A DNA stretch of 64,000 nt. It comes from Pestalotiopsis fici W106-1. Taxonomy: Eukaryota; Ascomycota; Sordariomycetes; Amphisphaeriales; Sporocadaceae. A program made the translations under genes and the position numbers. The DNA is taken from NCBI RefSeq assembly GCF_000516985.1, contig NW_006917099.1, positions 1,876,685-1,940,684 on the forward strand, in the 5' to 3' direction. The stretch's first letter is position 1. Each line of letters opens with the position of its first letter. A model generated the notes under the pieces. It was not told the DNA's origin, made no database searches, and saw only the letters and a program-made list of their open reading frames with translations. Positions 56,526 through 64,000 of this stretch are shown here, in pieces.

Positions 56526-58520
56526 CTACAAATAATCTTCGCTTTCTGCACCCTTGTACCAGTCAGGTCCATCACCTGGAGACCCAGCCCTTTCACTGTC
56601 CAGCGTGTGAAACAGGGTGTCAAGGTGCGGGTAAGTAAATACTGTGCCAGCTTGTTGGAAAGACTTCTCCATACAAGTTTTGGCCTTCCAGGCGACAAGT
56701 CGGGGCTCGGTGGTGTCCCATAGTTTGGAGTTCCAATCGTGGATGCTCTCAGCTATCATAGCCACGTCAAAACGCTTGTCCAACAGCTGGTCGAACATCC
56801 TATACTGGTCGTTGAACGCAGCGGTAGTGCCGTCAGATGCCTCCCGTGAGAAAATGATCCACAAAGGCTTCTTAGGCGTGATGATGTCCATGAACAAGTG
56901 AAAGCCAGTACTAATCAGGGGCATGTTGGAGGCCCCTTGTGGATTTCCATTGGAGTATATCTCTCCTAGATGAACCAAGTATTTTGGAAGGGGACGGGAA
57001 GTACAAACGCTAGATCTGGATGACCACCTGTGAATAGCTTCGAACCCGCTGCTGCGATAGGCATACTCAAAATATGGCCTCCCTTTGGCCTCGTAAGCGT
57101 CATCATCAAGGCCGCGCTGGTGTCTTTCGGCGCGTTTTGGCTCGGAACAGAAATGGGCGGCTCTTCTCAAGAACCACTCTTGGCCTCCCCAGGAGAACAG
57201 CAGGTAGTCATCGACACGCACCACCCGATTCTTGAAATTATGCATCCCATATGGGAGCTGGAAATCATGATTCCGGAGCCAATCCACATATTCATTTTGG
57301 TGAATGATGCATTGATCTGCAGTTATCATTTTCTCGGGTTCCAAGTTTTGTGGTTCGTCCTCTTTCACCTGGTCCAAGTCATTCTCAATGGTTGTGATAC
57401 GCTCCTTGAATTCCTGGTGGTGTACTTCAGCAGAGGCTTCGATTCTTGTGACTCTCTCCAAAAGTGGCCCCCACTGTTCTGCTAGGGGTGCCTTCGGAAC
57501 GGTGCATTCGACTTGAACCTGCTCAATTTGAGCAATCAGTTTGTGCTCCACGTCTTGTGCACTATCCTCTTGTCGTTTGTTCTGAGTATTCATCTCATGA
57601 CGGAGGTTCTGTAACCGCTCCTCGACTCTCTGTATGTGTTCCGAGTCATGACGAGAACACATTTGCTCTTTATGCAGTGAGTCTTCAAGAGAATACAGAT
57701 CTGTCTCCAGCTTGCTGATGTCAGAATCGAGGTCGCGTACGTCGTCCTGGACCATTGCCAAGCTCCGGTTAAGTTGCTGTGATGATTGATGAACCTCGTT
57801 CTGGAGATACTCAACATTTTCAGCAAGACCGTTGCTCTGGTAGATGATGGCAACAATGGTCGAGCTCTGTGAGTCTATCTGCTCCACCAAAGACAGTCCG
57901 GAGGGGTGAATTGGCCCAACCTGATTCTTGAGCGTTTGGTGACTCTCGTCGGAGATTTTCTGTCTCCTCCACATTGTCTCTTGCCATGCTTCATTGCGTT
58001 CCACATGCTCATGTAGTGAGTCTATCTCGCTTTCGACCGCAGTGGTTCGGATATCCAAGCTATCATGATCTGCTTTGACTGCATAGACCATGTCTTTGAC
58101 TTTGCCGAGCTCACACCGAAGCTCTTCCTTGGAGACATGGTTAGTGTGCTCCGTGGAAAGTGAGCGCATGTCTGAGCACAAGTCGGAAAGGTTCTGGCAA
58201 GTACTCTCATGGCTCTTCTTCAGAGCACTATTCTCTTGTGTGACTTCACGCAGAAAGTCTAAGGCCTCTTCAAGTGTGCTGCGGACCGACGTCAATTCCT
58301 TTTGTAGATCCCTGATCTGAGTGCTGTGATCGACTGTTCGATCCTCTAATAGTCCGATCCGGCGTTTATCCGCAGGCTTGAGACCCCCGTCTTCATGCAC
58401 ATCCCGATAGTCAGAGGTGCTCAGAGCCTGTTTAATCGGACAAGTCAGGACGTTTGGTCTTTAAAAGTGAGGAGGTGTCAGATCTTTCCTCACCATTCTT
58501 GGCCGACCGAAGTTAGGCAT
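56526..58520 (-). CDS. Long coiled-coil protein with unknown C-terminal domain
   Basis: Two exons (minus): a nine-codon first exon 58520-58494 (MPNFGRPRM) and 58427-56526, separated by a 66-bp intron (GTGAGG...AACAG); 642 residues. The large frame has no usable ATG near its beginning, which is why the tiny exon was sought. Residues about 20-365 are heptad-rich coiled coil with regular Leu/Ile and charged residues. Residues about 370-640 are globular: VDWLRNHDFQLPYGMHNFKN, LLFSWGGQEWFLRRAAHF, then Trp-rich blocks, with no recognised family. Probably an oligomeric scaffold; function unknown. Confidence 0.78.
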
Positions 58521-60455
58521 CTTGACCACGTTTCTGACCACGCAAGAAGGTCGCTGTCGTCAATCACTGGGTTACAGGATGGGTACTCGTTGGAGTGAGG
58601 TGAAGCGTAACTGCTTTCTCACAAGTTAGTAAGGATATGCAAGCGCCAGCCGCAGGGTGCTTGCCTGGAAAAGAAATGAATCAATACGACAATAGTGCGG
58701 ACAACAAGTCTTTCAACAAAGTAAGATGAGGGAATATCGGAAACGTCCTTGATGATGGCTTGTAAACGAAGGAGGACTTGAGTCGCGCGGATCAAAACGA
58801 TCGAAAGAACATGGAATATGGCGTCAAAGTGGTGAGGAGGGAAAGTACATGAAAGAAGAATCGGTACGAGGGATGAAGAGATTGAGACTGAGTTTTGCTG
58901 TTCTGTGAGAAGGAAGGAAAACAGCAGAAGCTGTAGTGATAGAAAGATCTAGCTCTGGTATTTTTATTAGTTACACATGCAAATTTAGACGTGCTTGTTG
59001 GTATATGTCGTAGCTCTAATGAAGTGCGTACCTAGGTGGCCTGACAAAAGTTAACTTTCAAGTCCGACAGGCGTTTCAGATCGACTCTGAGCCAGACGGG
59101 CAGGCACGAATGACTTGACTGAGAGGGCCAAAAGCCAGTGTCTGCCAAGTGGATGAAAGGTCTCTTCGGTGCCTTGCCTGATGGGAATGGGAAAGCTGGG
59201 GAATGCGGTCAAGTGGAAGTTGTCGTCAAAATGGCTGCCACGCAATCGACAACAAAGTGCCGTGGCGAGGAGTGAAAAACGTGTGGATTACCGTTGGCGT
59301 GACGACGTGGGATGGACATGGACAAGAGTATTCGCCTTGATGATTTCAATCTTGATTCATTCAGATGGGTGGCAGAAAGAGTGTGAAGAGGGAGGGGAAG
59401 AATGTGTGGTAAAAGTTGGGCAAGTTGGAAACAGGCACCAGGCCGGTGACTGCTCGTCGACTGATTAGTCAATGAAAATGGAATAATCAAAATCAGCATT
59501 TGAAACGAGGGTCAATTACTCACTACTGTTGGGAAAGTACAGCAGAGCAGCAGCCGCGCGATGCCACTTCCAGTCTCAGTGGATTCGTGTTCCGTGGTCT
59601 GGATAATAACGATGCTGGAAAGCAGAATGGAAGATGACCAGAGAGTGAGCGTATTTGCAGCTGTTTTCCAGGCCATTGCTAATACGCAACTCTCGCCCTC
59701 ATGTTCAGTTCAGTAGATGAGATGCTTGTTGTAGTCGCTAGCTTGGCTTCGATGCCTTTCTCTTCTTAATTCTCCAGACTTTGTGATTTCCCCAAGACAT
59801 GAAAAGTGTGTAGGGATGTAACAATATTGCCCAGTCTCGTTTGTGCAACAAGTAGTACCAGTTGAAGGACACGCAGTCCAAATCACATGTCGACTGCAGA
59901 GAAATCCAACATCAAGATCTAGCAATTTTGGCTTGACAAAAATTGTTACGTGGTAAGTTACCGTGGAGTACAGAATGCTTCTCCAGAAACGATTAGAGAT
60001 GGTATGGGAGCAATACGTGGGCCTGATATTTGTACCTCTATCCATCAATTGTCCAACTCATCTACCCAAATGCCAAACATTGAGATTGACACAGTACTCC
60101 CATTTCCGACCTCATACGGGTTTTCGAAATTACCAAGCTGGAACTGCTAGAGTGGGCGCATCAGGACAGCAAACGCAACAAGGCGATGTGTTTTGTATTG
60201 GGCCAGTTCGATGAGAGTAGACACCTGCGATTGAGTCAAAATCAAGGCAACTTCAATTTGATCTTGTTGATCAACTTTTGAAAACAGCAAATGCTACGAG
60301 CCCTATTTGACGCAGAGGTTTCCGATTATTAAATTATATTAGTTGATCATAAAAGATCTAGGTGGCCTTTCCACGGCCCATATTAGTACATCTTCTGACT
60401 GATCTAAACAGAGACTACTGCCAGCGCCTTTTAATATCCCCTGTCCAGTCACCCC
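58521..60455. other. Intergenic, 1.9 kb, no supported gene
   Basis: Promoter of the coiled-coil gene at the left and 3' UTR of ERG24 at the right. Frames at 59169-59499 and 59700-60214 lack motifs on both strands. Confidence 0.4.
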
Positions 60456-62023
60456 TTAGTATACACCGGGCAGGATTCTCCACTTGACAATCTTCTTGTA
60501 CTTGTCCCAATCCTCGCCATACTTCATGCTGCAATTGTCGTCATCGCGTCCATCTCGGTGAATCAAAAGCACACCAAAGTAAAGTATGTAAAAGTAGGTA
60601 AAGAGCATGCCCCAACCTCTGGCTGGACCCTGAATAACCTCACGGCCATCCGCCATCTTGAAGGCGCCAGGAACATCGCTTCCAGCACTAAGAATGACAT
60701 AACCGGCAATACCTGTCGGGAGCGAGTACGGGCAAGATTGGATCCAGTCGCCAAGGTAGTTGATGTGTCTAGCAACGCCCCACCAACCCGTTGTCAACAG
60801 ACGTGTGCCTCTCTTGGTTTCAATGTATTTGAGGTGGGCGACCTTGGGATCGTTGGGGTTTGTACGGAACGTGTTCTTTTCGGCATTGCTGAGGCGGAAG
60901 ATGGTGAAACCGGTAACAAGGACAGCCAAGACGCCGGCAGTACCAAGCCAACCCATCTGCAGAGGGTAGACGGAGAGGTAACGGACCTGCTGGGAGTACA
61001 GGAACGGGACCCAGCCAAGATCGCCAAAGGCGAGCATGAAACCAAATCCGTCTCTGGTGATGTCCATCATGGTCAAAATACCAGACTCCATCACAAAGCA
61101 GTCCATGACGTAGAGACCCTGAACAACAGTGATGAACACTGCGCTGTCGCTGACGTAGCCATAGTTGCGGTACTGCTTGGCCAGCCAGGCAAGGTCAATC
61201 AATAACCAGCCAAGAAGACCGGGGCGGACTTCGCAAAATGTCTTGATGTCGATCAAGCCGAAAAACGGCAGATTGATGCGGGGGTTCAATTCGCGGCCAA
61301 TGTAAAAGTCGTAGATCATGTTTCCCGTATGACCTCCAGCAGCCAACTCGCGCTTCTCGGGATCGCCAGGCTTGACAGAAAAGCTAGCAATGTAGACGTA
61401 TACGGAGAGGGCAAACGAAATGATGATGTTGGCAGTGAGGAGCTGGAGGTAGTTGTCGGTAATGTAGGTCCACAGAGGAAACTCGGCGCCCTGGGCAATG
61501 GTTCCAGCGAGGCATACGGCGAGGATGATGCTGCTCGATGCGAGACCTGTAACATGATTGGTTAGTTTCCACAGGGTTTCCAGCAACGAGCATGAGCGAA
61601 TGCCTACCATTGAACTTGTACTTGTGTCTGCCGCCACAGGCGAGCTCGGTACCCTCAACCTCTTGGCCTGGCAGGATACGGAACAAGAACAAGCTCAAGA
61701 AATAGTAGGCCAAGGTCCAACCAAACGATTCCCAGCTGCCCAGGCCCCAAATGCCGTCCGCGGGCCATCCTGCTTCGGCCTTGAGAGTTTCGAGCGAGAT
61801 GTTCTTGGGATCGAGGAGGGAAGGAATTGGACAACCGGAAATGTCGTTGCAACCGAATACGTAGAACCACTGTAGAATTGGTAGTCCAAGAACAATACCA
61901 AGCGCGCCGATTCTTTATGTTCATGTTAGCTCGGCATGAGGTCTCTTGACTCGCACACGCATTGGTGAGCTGGGCCGACGGGTTGGAGTTGACTTACGGG
62001 CCGCCGAATTCGTACTTCTTCAT
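60456..62023 (-). CDS. ERG24: Delta(14)-sterol reductase
   Basis: Exons (minus) 62023-61998, 61912-61608, 61546-60456; 473 residues. It reduces the C14 double bond after lanosterol demethylation in ergosterol synthesis, in the ER membrane, using NADPH. Family features: N-terminal KKYEFGGPIGALG with CNDISGCP, internal GHTGNMIYDFYIGRELNPRI, GWWGVARHINYLGDWIQ near the C-terminus, and the terminal MKYGEDWDKYKK with WRILPGVY. About eight hydrophobic helices. The CNDxSGCP block favours ERG24 over ERG4. Three tandem TATACG(A/G) heptamers lie about 385 bp upstream and CCAAT boxes about 65-95 bp closer to the gene. Filamentous fungi often keep two ERG24 paralogs; which one this is cannot be told. Confidence 0.93.
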
Positions 62024-63334
62024 TGCGAATATGGTGTTTCAAACTCTGAGCAAGATTACCATGAGGAGACGCCACGTACAAGAGCGGACAAAGAGAGGCG
62101 CGTCTTGCTGGGGAACAAGACTCCTATGGGGGGTTTGCAATTTTAAAAAATGTTGACGTCGTTGAAGACCCTTTTTATGATTTTCCCCCAATTGATTTGC
62201 CTGGGTTGGAGCTCACCAATCAGAACCTTGAATGCTTTCAATCGCAACTTGGTTGGCCATGCGACGCTAGCTGACCGGGTCGGTTGGCTTCCGTGGTGGG
62301 ACGATCAGACCACGATTGGCAGTCACCTAATCCGACATGACCATCTCGAAGCTCTTTCTACCCCATTGCCCAATAATACTAGAATAAGACAATGTTGAAA
62401 TCACCTATACGATATACGGTATACGAAATACCCTCTACTAGTCTCTTGGTATCGCATTCATAGTCTACCTGATGCATCGTTATCCGCCCAGCCATAGGCA
62501 TCGTCCTACACAGCCCGCAAGCTAACCAGGAGAAGCAAATGTGAAATGTTCTTGCGGTGCACCAAGACTGAATGGGGCATCCGTGGATGTCGACAGCGAA
62601 ATGTCCCGCCCCAATGGTCCCAATGATTTGACATTCTACGATCGACGGCCCCAAACCTGTCCGCGCTGCCTTTTAGTGTATTGAGCAAATGTACGAAATA
62701 TGCTTACAAGCCATACACTTTCAATGCAGTTTCATAAAATGCACAGCCATGTCTTATCTGTACATGGACCTTGATAAATCCCCCAGCTACAAGATGCTCA
62801 AATAAACTAAAAGTCTATTGGCAAAAAGACTTTGAAGTTTGTTCTACACATTCTTCTGGCAGTTTTTGGCAGGGTTCTTGGCGGCAAGGCACGCGCACTT
62901 TAGTGGACTAGGGGTCTACCATGTGGGCTGGATTGCGTACCACGCCTGCATTTGAGTGCTGTAAAGTTACCTCCAGCGCCCTCACTAAATGGCTGCAACG
63001 CAACAGTGGCAGCCGCAGCCGTCTTCGCATACGTAACCGGCATCTTAACCGAAAGTCAGCAAACGACAGGTGTCGTGTCGCAAACCTTCAACCTAAGCAC
63101 CAAGCAACCACTTTCATTATTGAACTCTATCATCCTCATTTGCTTCATTTCAGGCGTGTCCACATGCGAAATCTCTTTTGTTGCTGAGCCGCATCCGCCA
63201 CGCGATTCCTCCCCCTTTCCTTTTCATCCATGAACGCTCCTTTCAACCTTTGTTAAGCGCAACGAGCGCCAATTTCCATTCTACTTTTGCTTCAACCTTG
63301 GCGCATCCCGATACTCCCGAATCAAAGACACACG
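62024..63334. other. Spacer between divergent ERG24 and receptor-like gene
   Basis: Contains CCAAT at 62188-62192 and 62216-62220 on plus and the TATACG(A/G) heptamers at 62406-62426. No gene is supported. Confidence 0.5.
62406..62426. promoter_or_regulatory. Three tandem sterol-element-like heptamers
   Basis: TATACGA, TATACGG and TATACGA follow one another without gap. TATACGA is the reverse of TCGTATA, the yeast sterol regulatory element bound by Upc2/Ecm22 in ERG promoters (established in yeast). Location 383-403 bp upstream of the ERG24 start fits a sterol-response site; function in this fungus is inference. Confidence 0.5.
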
Positions 63335-64000
63335 ATGCGCGCGACATTGCCATCCGCATTCTTGGCCCTGCTGTCCCTGGTGGGCGGCTCTCTGGCAGCC
63401 GATGCCGACAAGACCACCACGGCAGAAGCCTGTACGGCGACGAATCCGAAATCCGGCGCCTTTTTTGACCTGCGGCCCGACATTGCCGTCAAGTTGCCAT
63501 CTGACGGATCCAAGGTGAAGAGCGGTGTGCCGACAAAGGACTACAAAATCAATGGCTACGATTATGGATGGAACTTTACCATGAACATTTGCGCTCCGGT
63601 GGTTGAAGAGATTAGCAACGTCCGCGGCGAGATCAATCAGGAGCAATGGGGCAACATTAGCGCATACTACACCATCAAGGGCGACACGTACAGTCTTGGC
63701 TTTTCCAACGGCGAGCTGAAGCGACGAGGAACGAAGCTGGTCCTTCAATACACGGGAGGTTCGACATGCGGACCGAGTGCAAAGAGGGATATTGAGAGAG
63801 TTCCTACAAGGCGATCGGTGCACAGCGGCGCCTCGTACAAGTACTCGGACTATGACGATGAAGATGAGCGCTCCGTGGCTACCGAAAGTGTCCATGCGTC
63901 CAAGGAAACCGATTCTCCAAAACAGCGCAAGTCTGCGACCATTTCTTTCCACTGCGATCGGGACCCCTCAGCCTCGAGCGCCACGGTAGCATTTGTCAGC
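63335..64000 (+). CDS. Mannose-6-phosphate-receptor homology (MRH) protein, 5' part
   Basis: 222 codons from ATG 63335, open at the window edge, so the C-terminus is missing. Residues 1-21 are a signal peptide. From about 30 the sequence matches a cation-dependent mannose-6-phosphate-receptor-type lectin domain: NISAYYTIKGDTYSLGF, then a KLVLQYTGGSTCG block, and SATISFHCDRDPSASSATVAFV, with a charged insert between. Cysteines pair in the family manner. Fungal Mrl1-like receptors carry one transmembrane helix after this domain and sort hydrolases from the Golgi; the helix would lie beyond 64000. Head-to-head with ERG24. Confidence 0.8.
   Translation, partial: MRATLPSAFLALLSLVGGSLAADADKTTTAEACTATNPKSGAFFDLRPDIAVKLPSDGSKVKSGVPTKDYKINGYDYGWNFTMNICAPVVEEISNVRGEINQEQWGNISAYYTIKGDTYSLGFSNGELKRRGTKLVLQYTGGSTCGPSAKRDIERVPTRRSVHSGASYKYSDYDDEDERSVATESVHASKETDSPKQRKSATISFHCDRDPSASSATVAFVS

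Noticed and set aside
63281..63952. 223-codon minus-strand frame
   Set aside because: Antisense to the MRH-domain gene; the plus strand has a signal peptide and family blocks.

Overview
The window looks like chromosomal DNA of a filamentous ascomycete (Pezizomycotina, probably a Sordariomycete such as Hypocreales; the order is inference). Evidence: spliced genes with short GT-AG introns (about 44-160 bp, often with a CTAAC/CTAAT branch-like site), about 50% GC genes separated by 0.3-2 kb AT-richer spacers, and families typical of these fungi: HET, Clr5-ankyrin, 2EXR, CorA-like, Zn2Cys6 regulators, a seven-helix rhodopsin-like membrane protein, an ascomycete laccase and the sterol C14 reductase ERG24. 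Exon models were built by hand; each quoted model keeps frame across every junction.

Layout. 1-8.2 kb: a MITE-like element with 8-bp target duplication, a small secreted Cys-rich protein, a HET-ankyrin gene killed by one nonsense codon, one copy of a 162-bp inverted duplication, and a secreted PEBP-like protein. 9-19 kb: a Zn2Cys6 regulator overlapping tail-to-tail with a CorA-like membrane protein, a kinase-vWA fusion gene, and a mosaic of gene debris (GMC oxidoreductase C-terminus beside the second 162-bp copy). 19-29 kb: secreted lactonase-fold protein, rhodopsin-like membrane protein, 2EXR protein with a frame discontinuity, Clr5-ankyrin protein with an in-frame minisatellite, a small chromodomain protein. 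29.5-35 kb: two head-to-head genes of unknown function that share an N-terminal domain and an intron position; this is the best candidate here for an undescribed system.

35-53 kb: a run of oxidative genes: DJ-1/Hsp31-like protein, Zn2Cys6 regulator, FAD monooxygenase, laccase, secreted carboxylesterase, ABM-type dimeric barrel protein, aldo-keto reductase and Gfo/Idh dehydrogenase. The regulator and monooxygenase diverge from a spacer with three near-identical CGG-N3-CGG sites, suggesting a regulated aromatic or secondary-metabolite oxidation module, although no backbone synthase is present. 54-64 kb: BCS1-like AAA ATPase, a long coiled-coil protein, ERG24 with three tandem heptamers like the yeast sterol element upstream, and the 5' part of a mannose-6-phosphate-receptor-like gene cut by the window end.

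No rRNA, tRNA or CRISPR was recognised.
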